Assembly: GCA_963840095.1 (NCBI GenBank)
Contig: CAWIXN010000002.1
Span: 1-64,000, forward strand
Direction: 5' to 3'
DNA from: DATBGO01 sp963840095
GTDB lineage: Bacteria > Actinomycetota > Actinomycetes > Streptosporangiales > Streptosporangiaceae
Length of the DNA: 64,000 nucleotides
The notes under the pieces are model-generated. The model was given only the letters and a program-made list of their open reading frames with translations. It had not been told where the DNA came from and searched no databases. The number at the start of each line of letters is the position of its first letter. The first letter of the stretch is position 1. Made by a program: the position numbers and the translations under genes. Below are positions 17,061 through 25,734 of the stretch, in pieces.

Positions 17061-20000
17061 CGGAGAACGCTCGCGGGCGGCGCTGCCCGCGAAGGTCGGC
17101 GTGTACGTCTGTCACTGCGGCCTGAACATCGCCGCCAAGGTCGATGTTGAGCGCGTTGTCGCGTCCAGCGCCTCGCTGCCTGGCGTGGCAGTCGCGCGCG
17201 ACTACAAGTTCATGTGCTCGGACCCGGGCCAGGGGCTGATCCAGCAGGACATCCGCGACGGCCTGGTGAACCGGGTCGTCGTCGCCTCGTGCTCGCCGCT
17301 CATGCACGGAGCGACATTCCGGCGGGCCACGGCGGTCGGCGGGATCAGCCCCTTCTACTCCCAGATGGCGAGCATCCGTGAGCACGTGAGCTGGGTAACC
17401 GCCGATGGCGGGGACGCGACGGAGAAGGCGAAGGCGCTCGTCGCCGGCGCGGTGCGGCGCGTCGCCGCGCACGAGCACCTGGACCAGCGGCGCGCGCCAG
17501 TCCACCCGGACGTGCTGGTCGTCGGCGGCGGGATCGGGGGGATCCACGCGGCGCTCACCCTTGCCGACGCCGGCAAGCATGTCTACCTGGTGGAGCGGGA
17601 GCCGTGCATCGGCGGCCAGATGGCCAAGTTCGACAAGACCTTTCCGACGCTAGACTGCGCCGCCTGCATCCTCACCCCGAAGATGGTGCAAGTCGGCCAG
17701 CACCCGAACATCGACCTGCTCTCCTTCAGCGAGGTGGAGGAGGTCTCCGGCTATGTGGGCAGCTTCAAGGTCAAGGTACGCAGAAAGGCCCGCTATATCG
17801 ACGAGGACGCCTGCACCGGCTGCGATCTCTGCGTCGAGAACTGCACCTGGGACGGGATCTTGTCGGAGTTCGACCACGGCCTCGGCACCCGCCCTGTCGT
17901 CTACAAGTCGTTCCCGCAGGCGGTGCCGGCCTGCCCTGTCATCGACCGCACGGGCACCTCGCGGTGCACCTTCAGCTGCCCGGCCGGCATCAAGGCCCAT
18001 GGCTACGTGTCACTTGTCAGGAAGGGTGAGTACGAGAAGGCGTTCAACCTCGTACTCGACGCGACGCCGCTGGTCGGGAGCCTGGGCCGGGCCTGCTACG
18101 CGCAGTGCGAGGCCGAGTGCACCAGGGCGAGCCTGGAGGGCCCGCTGCCGATCCGGCGGCTGAAGCGCTTCATCGCGGACGCTCACTATGAGCGGGGCGC
18201 GCCCGCCGCGATCGAAACGGCTCCCCCGAACGGCAAGCAGGTAGCGGTGGTCGGCTCGGGGCCGGCCTGACCGCCGCCTGGCAGCTCGCGCGCAAGGGCT
18301 ACCGCATCAAGATCTTCGAGGCTGCGCCCGAGCCTGGCGGCATGCTCAGGCTGGCCATACCCGACTACCGGCTGCCGATGTCGGTGGTCGAGCGGGACAT
18401 CGAGAACGTGACCGCGCTGGGCGTACAGATCGCCACCAGCACGCATGTCGGGAATCTTGACGAACTGCGGCGCGAGGGGTATGACGCGATCCTGGTGGCA
18501 ACCGGCGCGCCGGCCTCTACCGGCCTCGACGTGCCGGGCGAGGACTTGGACGGCGTCGTCTCCGGCCTGGAGTTCCTCGAGGCGGCCAAGCTCGGCGAGG
18601 CGGCCAGCCTGGAGGGCAAGCGGGCCGTCATCGTGGGCGGCGGGAACGTGGCGATGGATGCCGCGCGAACCGCGCGGCGGCTTGGCCCGCCGGAGCAGCT
18701 GAACGAGCCGGAGCAGTTCATGGTGACGGATGTCGCGCGGACCGCCCGGCGGCTTGGCGCGCCAGAAGTGATCGTGGCGTACCGGCGCGGCCGCGCCGAG
18801 ATGCCGGCCTACCCGGAGGAGGTGGACGCCGCCGAGCAGGAAGGGACCCGGTTCAGTTTCCAGATTGCGCCCGTCGAGGTCGTGGGCGACGAGCACGGGC
18901 GGGTGAGCGGGCTACGCTGCGTCCGGACCGAGCTCGGCGGGCCTGACGCCTCCGGTCGCCGGCGCCCTGAGCCGGTCCCCGGGAGCGAGTTCGTGATCGC
19001 CTGCGAGGTGGTGATCGCAGCGATCGGGCTGCGGCCAGACACGATGACGCTCGCCCCCCGGCTGCTGACGGCCGTGGACGGGACGATCCGGACCGACCCG
19101 GGAACGCTGCAGACCGATGTGCGGTACGTCTTCGCCGCCGGCGACGTCGTGTCGGGTGCGCTCGACATCGCGCACGCGGTCGGGCGTGGGCAGCGGGCAG
19201 CCTTCATGATCGACCGCTGGCTGCGGGGCGCGGAGCTGGATCCAGCGAGCTTCGACGCGACGCTGCCGATCGTCGACAAGGCCGATGTGCTTGCGAAGCA
19301 GCATCCGGCCCGCGGCCGGCTGGAACCCCGCGCGCCAGCCGCCCGGTTTGCCGTCGGGCCGGCGGATTTCTCAGAACTCGAGCCGCCGCTGACCGAGGCG
19401 GAGGCGCGCTACGGTGCCGAGCGGTGTCTCGACTGCGGTGTCTGCTCCGAATGCGGGCAGTGCATCGCGGTCTGCGAGGCCGACGCGATCGACCTGACGA
19501 TGCGTGACACAGAGGTCGAGCTCGACGTCGGGGCGATCATCGTGGCCACCGGCTACAAGCCCTTCGATGCCAGGCGAATCCCCGAGTACGGCTACGGCAG
19601 GTACCCGAACGTCTACACGGCCCCCGAGGTGGAGCGCCTCCTCAACGCTTCCGGCCCGACCCAGGGCGAGATCGTGCTGCGCAGCGGAGAGCACCCCCGG
19701 ACGGTTGGCATCATCCACTGCGTCGGCTCGCGCGACGCCAGGTACAACCGCTACTGCTCCCGCGTGTGCTGCATGTACTCGCTGAAGCTGGCCCACCTGA
19801 TCAAGGAGCGCACCGGGGCGGAGGTATACAGCTTTTACATCGACATGCGGACTCCGGGCAAGGGCTATGAGGAGTTCTACGAGAAAGTGATGAACGAAGG
19901 AGTGCGTCTCATCCGCGGCCGCGTCGTCGAGGTAAGCGACGAGGCGGACTCGCCCGGGGCGCAGGGGAAGCTCGTCCTCCGCGCGGAGGACACCCTGGCC

Positions 20001-20522
20001 GGCGTCGTGCGGCAGATCCCGGTGGACATGGTCGTGCTCGCGGTGGCCCTGGAACCGCAGGCCGACGCCGAGCATGTCGGCAGGCTGCTGAACATCAGCT
20101 GCGGCTCCGAGGGCTTCTACACCGAACGGCACCCGAAGCTCGCCCCCGTGTCCACGTTCACCGACGGCGTCTTCCTCGCCGGCGCCTGCCAGGGCCCCAA
20201 GGACATCCCGGACACCGTGGCGCAAGCCGGCGCGGCCGCGGCGGAGGCCCTGGCGATGATCGATCGCGGCTCCGTGGAACTCGAGCCGAGCACGGCCTTC
20301 GTCGACGCGGCGAAGTGCTCCGGTTGCCGCACCTGCATCGGCCTCTGCCCGTTCGGGGCGCTGTCCTTCGACGCCGAGGCGGACGTCGCGGTGGCCAACG
20401 AGGTGCTCTGCAAGGGGTGCGGCGTGTGCGTCGCCGCCTGCCCGTCGGGCGCGATGCAGCAACACCTGTTCACGGACGAGCAGATCCTCGCCGAGCTCGA
20501 GGGGGTGCTCAAGGGTGTCTGA
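17047..20522 (+). CDS. hdrA: HdrA with inserted GltD-like module; apparent frameshift at about 18258
   Basis: A flavin-containing electron-bifurcating core subunit, about 1,159 residues if the frame is restored. ATG 17047 follows GGAGGT. Order: HdrA N-terminus (VGVYVCHCGLNIAAKVDVER); FAD site VVGGGIGGIHAAL near 155 with TFPTLDCAACILTPKM near 200; ferredoxin motif CTGCDLCVENC near 256; a GltD-like NAD(P)H/FAD module from about 300 to 790 (CYAQCEAEC, VAVVGSGPA, VIVGGGNVAMDAARTA); CLDCGVCSECGQCIAVC near 792; the remaining HdrA half; and two C-terminal [4Fe-4S] motifs (CSGCRTCIGLCP, CKGCGVCVAACP). At about 18258 the frame breaks: GSGPA is followed by TGA, and four bases (one GGCC unit) seem to be missing before LTAAWQLARKG. 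Both halves are otherwise well conserved, so a recent mutation or a sequencing slip is likely. It overlaps mvhD by 8 bp. Confidence 0.88.
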
Positions 20523-20970
20523 GAACCACTTCCAGCCGAAGATCGTCGCCTTCTTCTGCACCTGGTGTACGTACACGGCCTCCGACCTGGCCGGCATCTC
20601 CCGGCTGGCGTACGCCCCGAACGTACGGATTATACGGCTGATGTGCTCGGGCAGGCTCGATCCGCAGTTCGTGCTCGCGGCCTTCCGCCACGGCGCGGAC
20701 GGGGTGCTCATCGGCGGCTGCCACCCAGGGGACTGCCACTACCAGGAGGGCAACTACAAGACCCGCCGCCGGATTGAGCTGCTCCGGGCCGTGCTCCGCG
20801 ACCTGGGCGTCGAGGACCAGCGGCTGCGCCTTGAGTGGATCTCGGCGTCCGAGGGCGAGAAGGTGCAGCGGGTCTGCAACGAGATGACCGAGGAGCTGCG
20901 CATGCTCGGGCCGCTGCGCCTGGAGCGCCCCCAGCGCGCGGTCGCGGAGCCCGCCGGGGAGGCACGATGA
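20515..20970 (+). CDS. mvhD: MvhD/FlpD-like [2Fe-2S] subunit
   Basis: A 151-residue electron-transfer protein linking the hydrogenase to HdrA. The five conserved cysteines are visible in FFCTWCTYTASDLAG, RIIRLMCSGRLDPQ and GVLIGGCHPGDCHYQEGNY, the near-invariant MvhD signature. GTG 20515 lies inside the end of hdrA and the stop overlaps mvhG (ATGA), so expression is tightly coupled. In methanogens MvhD contacts HdrA and passes electrons from H2 to the bifurcating flavin; the same path is expected here. Confidence 0.93.
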   Translation: MSENHFQPKIVAFFCTWCTYTASDLAGISRLAYAPNVRIIRLMCSGRLDPQFVLAAFRHGADGVLIGGCHPGDCHYQEGNYKTRRRIELLRAVLRDLGVEDQRLRLEWISASEGEKVQRVCNEMTEELRMLGPLRLERPQRAVAEPAGEAR

Positions 20971-21965
20971 CGAAGCCGAAGATCGCTTTCTACTGGTGCG
21001 CCTCCTGCGGCGGCTGCGAGGAGGCCGTGGTCGACCTCGGCGAGGACCTGCTGACCGTCGTCGAGCTCGTGGACGTCGCTTTCTGGCCTGTCGCGCTCGA
21101 CTTCAAGCGCGAGGACGTCGAGGCGCTGGACGACGGCGAGCTGGCGGCGGCGTTCATCAACGGCGCCGTCCGCACGTCGGAGCAGGAGGACATGGCCGGG
21201 CTGCTGCGGCGCAAGTCCGCCGCGGTGGTCGCGTTCGGCAGCTGCGCGATGTTTGGCGGCGTCCCCGGCCTCGCCAACCTGTACGAGAGCCAGGACATCC
21301 TCGACGTCGTCTACCACGAGGCGCCGAGCGTCCAGAACGCCGACGGGACGCTCCCCGCGGAGCAAAGCCGCGTCGCCGAGGGAGAGCTGACGCTGCCTGC
21401 GTTCGGCGCCTCCGTGCACACGCTCGACCAGGTCATCGACGTCGACTACTACCTCCCTGGCTGCCCGCCGCCCGCGGGCCTGATTGCCTCGGCCGTGATG
21501 GCGCTCGTCGAGGGGAAGCTGCCCGGAAAGGGAGCAGTGCTCGCTCCCGACGTGGCGCTCTGCTCCGAGTGCCCGCGCGCCGCGACGAAGCCGGACAAGC
21601 TCCTGGTGCGGGCGTTCCGGCGGCCGCACCAGGTACTGATCGATCCCGACCTTTGCCTGCTCGCGCAAGGCCTGATCTGCCTCGGCCCCGCTACCCGTGC
21701 GGGCTGCGCCGCCGCCTGCCCCGGCGGGAACATGCCCTGCACCGGCTGCATGGGGCCCACGAGCGGCGTTATCGACTACGGGGCGAAGGCGCTGTCCGCC
21801 ATCGCATCGCTCCTCGACGCGGACGGCGAGGACGAGACCACAGCTCGCGTTGCCGAGATCGCCGACCCGGTCGGCACCTTCTACCGCTACAGCCTGCCGG
21901 CCTCGCTGCTGCACCGTCGCGTGCGGCCGGCGGCAATAGAGCAAAAGGAAGAGGTGGCGCCGTGA
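20967..21965 (+). CDS. mvhG: [NiFe]-hydrogenase small subunit, group 3 (MvhG-like)
   Basis: A 332-residue small subunit carrying iron-sulfur clusters. The proximal-cluster Cys pair is in YWCASCGGCEEAVVDL at the N-terminus, then FGSCAMFGGVPG near 92 and YLPGCPPPAGL near 167. Distal and medial ligands lie in ALCSECPRAA and in CAAACPGGNMPCTGCMGP. There is no twin-arginine signal, so it is cytoplasmic. ATG 20967 follows GGGGAGGC and overlaps mvhD by 4 bp; the stop overlaps the mvhA GTG. Confidence 0.93.
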   Translation: MTKPKIAFYWCASCGGCEEAVVDLGEDLLTVVELVDVAFWPVALDFKREDVEALDDGELAAAFINGAVRTSEQEDMAGLLRRKSAAVVAFGSCAMFGGVPGLANLYESQDILDVVYHEAPSVQNADGTLPAEQSRVAEGELTLPAFGASVHTLDQVIDVDYYLPGCPPPAGLIASAVMALVEGKLPGKGAVLAPDVALCSECPRAATKPDKLLVRAFRRPHQVLIDPDLCLLAQGLICLGPATRAGCAAACPGGNMPCTGCMGPTSGVIDYGAKALSAIASLLDADGEDETTARVAEIADPVGTFYRYSLPASLLHRRVRPAAIEQKEEVAP

Positions 21966-23425
21966 GCCGTGAGATCCTCATCGACCCCCTGACACGGCTC
22001 GAGGGACACGGGAGGATACACGTCTTCCTCGATCCCGACGGCGGTGTCGACCGGGCCTACCTCCAGATCCCGGAACTGCGCGGCTTCGAGAAGTTCGCCC
22101 AGGGGCGGCGCGCCGAGGACATGCCGCAGATCACCTCGCGCATCTGCGGCGTCTGCCCCATGGCCCACCACATGGCCGCGACGAAAGCCCTCGACGCCCT
22201 CTACCAGGTGGACCCGCCGCCCGCCGGCCACAAGATCCGCGAGCTCCTCTACAGCGCCTTCATGGTCGAGGACCACGCGCTGCATTTCTTCTTCCTCGGC
22301 GGGCCCGATTTCATCGTCGGCCCGAATGCCCCGCGGCAGAAGCGGAACATCCTCGGCGTCGTTGACGCCGTCGGCCTCGAGGTGGGCAAGGAGGTAATCG
22401 GCGTCCGCAAGCAGCTCCGTGACCTGGTTGCCGCGGTAGCGGGCAAGGCGGTCCATCCCGTCTTCGGGCTCCCAGGCGGCGTGTCGCGCTCCCTAAGCAG
22501 CGAGACCCGGCAGGAGGCGGTCGCAGCCGCGGCCCGCGCCGTCGAGTTCGGCCAGTTCGCCCTCGGCGCGTTCCGCAAGATCGTGCTCGGCAACCCCAGC
22601 TACGTCGAGCTTGTCACCTCCGAGGCATACACGCACCGCACCTACTACATGGGCCTCGTCGATGGAGCGAACAAGGTCAACTTCTACGACGGCACGCTCA
22701 GGGTCGTCGGCCCGGACGGGAAGGAGCTGCTCACGTTCACGGGGAGGGACTACCTCGACCATGTCGCCGAGCACGTCGAACCGTGGACGTACATGAAGTT
22801 CTGTTTCCTGAAGGACGTCGGCTGGCACGGACTCGCCGACGGGGCCGGCAGCGGCGTCTACAGCGTCGCGCCGCTGGCCCGGCTGAACGTCGCCGACGGC
22901 ATGGCGACCCCTCACGCGCAGGAAGCCTACGAGGAGTTCGTCACTACCCTGGGCCCCAAGCCCGTCCACCACACGCTCGCCAACCACTGGGCCAGGATCG
23001 TTGAGCTCGTATACGCGGCGGAGCGGATGGCCGAACTCGCCGGCGACCCGGAGATCACCGACCCGCAGGTGCGCACGCTGCCGACCGCCGCGCCGCGCGA
23101 GGGCGTCGGCGTCGTAGAGGCGCCGCGGGGGACTCTCTTCCACCACTACCAGACCGACGAGCACGGGCTTATCACGGCCGCGAACCTGATCGTCGCCACG
23201 CAGAACAACGCTGCAAGGATCGCCCTGTCCGTCGACAAGGCGGCGCACGCGCTGATCAGGAACGGCCAGGTCGACGACGGGCTGCTGAACCAGGTCGAGA
23301 TGGCGTTCCGCGCCTACGACCCGTGCTTCGGCTGCGCCACACACAGCCTACCCGGCCAGATGCCGCTGATCGTCGAGATCAGGGACGCGGGCGGCGCGCT
23401 CCTGCGTGAGATCCGGCGGGACTGA
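21962..23425 (+). CDS. mvhA: [NiFe]-hydrogenase large subunit, group 3 (MvhA-like)
   Basis: The 487-residue catalytic subunit that splits or makes H2 at a Ni-Fe centre. The L1 motif SRICGVCPMAHHMAA is near residue 60 and the L2 motif DPCFGCATH near 453, giving the four Ni-binding cysteines. About 26 residues follow the L2 His and would be cut off by the protease encoded next. The large HdrA/MvhD/MvhG context and short loops fit group 3 cytoplasmic enzymes. GTG 21962 overlaps mvhG by 4 bp. Confidence 0.94.
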   Translation: MSREILIDPLTRLEGHGRIHVFLDPDGGVDRAYLQIPELRGFEKFAQGRRAEDMPQITSRICGVCPMAHHMAATKALDALYQVDPPPAGHKIRELLYSAFMVEDHALHFFFLGGPDFIVGPNAPRQKRNILGVVDAVGLEVGKEVIGVRKQLRDLVAAVAGKAVHPVFGLPGGVSRSLSSETRQEAVAAAARAVEFGQFALGAFRKIVLGNPSYVELVTSEAYTHRTYYMGLVDGANKVNFYDGTLRVVGPDGKELLTFTGRDYLDHVAEHVEPWTYMKFCFLKDVGWHGLADGAGSGVYSVAPLARLNVADGMATPHAQEAYEEFVTTLGPKPVHHTLANHWARIVELVYAAERMAELAGDPEITDPQVRTLPTAAPREGVGVVEAPRGTLFHHYQTDEHGLITAANLIVATQNNAARIALSVDKAAHALIRNGQVDDGLLNQVEMAFRAYDPCFGCATHSLPGQMPLIVEIRDAGGALLREIRRD

Positions 23426-23427
23426 CT

Positions 23428-23997
23428 ATGCGAACGCTCGTCCTAGGCCTGGGCAACGAGTACGCGGGAGACGACGCCGTCGGCGTGCTCGCGGCGCGGG
23501 CGCTGCGCCGGGAGCTGGCCAGGGATGCCGATGTCGTGGAGAGCGCCGCCTCGGGCCTGGCCCTGCTCGAGGTCTTCGCCGGGTATGACCGCGCGGTTGT
23601 CGTCGACTCGATCCGTACGGGCCGCAGCCCCGCGGGCACGATCGTCGAGACCGGGCTCGCCGAGTTGGGCCCGGTGATAGCACCCAGCCTGCACCAGGCC
23701 GGCATACCCGAGCTTGCCGCAGTCGCCAGGCGGCTCGGCATGGGCTTCCCAGACCGGACTCGAGTGCTCGCCGTCGAGATCGCAGGCCCGCCGGTGTTCG
23801 GCGCGCCGCTAAGCGAGCCCGTGGCCGCGGCGATAGCGCCGCTCGGCCGGCGAGTCCTCGAGCAGGTCCAGCGCTGGGCATCGGAGGACTCCGGGCCCGG
23901 GCTGCCGGAGGGCGCCAGGAGCGGGCCGGAGGACACCTCACCCCGGGGACCAGGAGGAGCACACTGCACGACTACCACGCGGTCAGCGCGCTCGTAA
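23428..23997 (+). CDS. Hydrogenase maturation endopeptidase (HyaD/HycI/FrcD type)
   Basis: A 189-residue nickel-dependent protease that trims the C-terminus of the large subunit after Ni insertion. Family motifs are LVLGLGNEYAGDDAVGVLAA at the N-terminus, with the metal-binding acidic residue in GNEYAGDD, then DRAVVVDSIRTG near 57 and SLHQAGIPELAA near 88 with the conserved His. It starts 2 bp after mvhA. The last 35 residues are low-complexity and overlap the hypA start by 34 bp, so the domain itself ends near residue 150. Confidence 0.88.
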   Translation: MRTLVLGLGNEYAGDDAVGVLAARALRRELARDADVVESAASGLALLEVFAGYDRAVVVDSIRTGRSPAGTIVETGLAELGPVIAPSLHQAGIPELAAVARRLGMGFPDRTRVLAVEIAGPPVFGAPLSEPVAAAIAPLGRRVLEQVQRWASEDSGPGLPEGARSGPEDTSPRGPGGAHCTTTTRSARS

Positions 23998-24314
23998 CGC
24001 GCCTGACCCTCGATCCCAGCCTCGCTGGGGGCATCGCCGAGGTCCGCGTTCGGGCGAGCCCGGTGTTCTCGCCGGAGGCGCTGCGGCAGGCCTACCAGAT
24101 GCTGACGGAGGACACGCCGCTCAGCGGATCGTGCCTGCTCGTCGAGGAGCTTGCCGACCGCCGCGAGTGCGCGCTGTGCGGGGTGGCGTGGGCGGTGTCT
24201 CCAGACGACGTGGCCGGCCACGTGGTCGTCTGCCCGTCGTGCGGCGCCATTTCGCCCCTCGGTGCCGGAGCCGCGATCGAGCTGCTCGAGATCAGGAGCA
24301 GCCCGGGAGCGTGA
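23964..24314 (+). CDS. hypA: HypA nickel-insertion protein, probable CTG start
   Basis: Nickel metallochaperone for hydrogenase maturation, 116 residues. The frame has no ATG or GTG before 24063, but HypA must begin Met-His, where His2 binds nickel. CTG at 23964 is followed directly by His-Asp (HDYHAVSALVTRLTLDPSL) and is preceded by AGGAGG-like GGAGGAG about 5 bp away, so I take CTG as the start. The zinc site is complete: CALCGVAW and VVCPSCGAIS. It is the last gene of the operon. Confidence 0.85.
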   Translation: MHDYHAVSALVTRLTLDPSLAGGIAEVRVRASPVFSPEALRQAYQMLTEDTPLSGSCLLVEELADRRECALCGVAWAVSPDDVAGHVVVCPSCGAISPLGAGAAIELLEIRSSPGA

Positions 24315-25245
24315 CTTGCCGTGTCGGCCCGTACCGTGTGCGGCGCACCCCGTGGGATTCCAAAGCTGCGCGGCCCGCGCGTATTCGTTGATGAGGCCGC
24401 CGAGGACGGATCGGCGCTTGATCCGCTCCTGGGAGAGGGCAGTAGCGAGGCGACGTCGGTGTCCAGGATGGTCGGCTGCACGGCGGCGGTCGGCCGAGGT
24501 CCCGGTGGCGCTCGGCGTAGGTGAAGGCCAGGAACTCCTCCAGCATCCGGTCATCGGAAGCAGCGTCGATCTCCCCGCCATCGGCGATGCGGTCCCGTTC
24601 TGCGGTCAGCTGCGGGATCTGATCATCGAGGCGGCGAATCCTCTCGTTACCATCCGGGTTCGCGTCGTTTGCGCAACGACGACATCCTCCCTGTCCGAAT
24701 ACAGGACTGACTTCGACATCAGCGCGGACGGCGGCCTGTCCGGCCGGCCTACCTGGGCCGACCTCGGCGAGGGCACCCCGGACGGCATCGGCACCCGACG
24801 CGCAGAACGCCGCCTGGTACGCCGGCGTGCCCATGGCCTCGACGGTCATGACGGCTGGAGAAAGTGGCGGCAGATCGGACCGTGGGCAGCCGTGGTTGTC
24901 CCTGGCTTCGTCAAAACCGGGACGCCGCCCGGCCGAAGGTCCTGTGCGCTGGGACGTTGGTCCGTGGCGCGGTGCTCCCGTGACGCGGTGGACTGACTGT
25001 GACAGGGGACCCCCGGCAGACGCGGAGGAACGGATGACATCCGCGCACCGCGCAATCGAGATCCGCGACAAGCGGAGGCGGGGTCCTCTCGTCACGTCCT
25101 GCCTTGACTACCTTGCGCTCCGCCGATGTCGAGAGTGAACGCCGACCGCCATCCACGCCATCGGCCAGCGGACGCGCAGAACGCCCCCCTTAGGCGCGGC
25201 ATTAATGGTCATGGACGCGGCGAAGCACAACGTTATTTGCACGTC
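24315..25245. other. Mobile-element debris, no intact gene
   Basis: About 930 bp with fragments only. On the minus strand 24369-24437 reads LSQERIKRRSVLGGLINEYA, resembling the C-terminal tail of an actinobacterial transposase. 24480-24680 on the same strand reads RIRRLDDQIPQLTAERDRIA and then DDRMLEEFLAFTYAERHRDL, a helical protein piece of unknown family. Nothing has a start codon with a ribosome site. Confidence 0.4.
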
Positions 25246-25455
25246 CTCAACGCCGCTGAACTGGCGGACGACAATGTCGCGGGCGTGGGCGACCTGATCG
25301 TGGCCCGCCAGAACGACCGCATCGAGGCCGGGGAACCCGGTCAGCGGCTGGCCAACCGCGACGTGCTGCGCATCGACGCGTGGGAGGAAAAAGGAGTTGA
25401 ACGGGTCGCGGTGGTCCGTCGCATCAGAGGACGCGACCCGCTCACGGGTGAGGTG
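25246..25455 (+). pseudogene. MobF-type relaxase/helicase (TraA-like) fragment
   Basis: Seventy codons read AAELADDNVAGVGDLIVARQ, then NDRIEAGEPGQRLANRDVLR. This segment is diagnostic of the helicase part of actinobacterial TraA/MobF conjugative relaxases, just after the ATPase core. No nicking domain is present, so it is an internal fragment. Confidence 0.6.
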
Positions 25456-25466
25456 CGTACAGGGCG

Positions 25467-25575
25467 ATGTCGCCGCACAGCGTGAGAGCCGGTCGAGGGT
25501 GTCGGGCTCGCTGACGCCGCCGAGAATGACCTTGATACCGGCGGTCTCCCAGATGGCCTGGGCTCCGGCGGTGTG
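25467..25575 (-). pseudogene. Type IV coupling protein (TraG/VirD4-like) fragment
   Basis: On the minus strand AGAQAIWETAGIKVILGGVS then EPDTLDRLS, followed after a frame slip by LCGDIALY. This is the TraM-recognition/TraG C-terminal block of conjugative coupling ATPases. Only about 35 codons survive, abutting the relaxase fragment in opposite orientation. Confidence 0.55.
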
Positions 25576-25588
25576 CCAGCGGCCTTCC

Positions 25589-25639
25589 AGGCTCCTGGGC
25601 TGGAGCCAGCAGGTGGTGGCCAGGCTGGCGGCAGCTGAG
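25589..25639 (+). repeat. Ghost of the HigA antitoxin gene, copy B
   Basis: 51 bp nearly identical to 8867-8917 inside the antitoxin gene, encoding the recognition-helix part RLLGWSQQVVARLAAAE in the same sense. It ends next to a perfect 8-bp hairpin (GACTGCTC at 25641-25648 and GAGCAGTC at 25657-25664) and lies about 95 bp before ligase copy 1. Confidence 0.7.
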
Positions 25640-25734
25640 AGACTGCTCTCTTGAGGGAGCAGTCTTCACGTGAGTACATGTCGCTTACCGGCTTCCCTCG
25701 AGTTGACCGGGCGCCCGTCGTTCGCATGCACCCT

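Noticed and set aside
20996..23425. 809-codon frame containing mvhA
   Set aside because: Only the part from 21962 is the hydrogenase large subunit; the upstream half is an out-of-frame Arg-rich shadow of mvhG.
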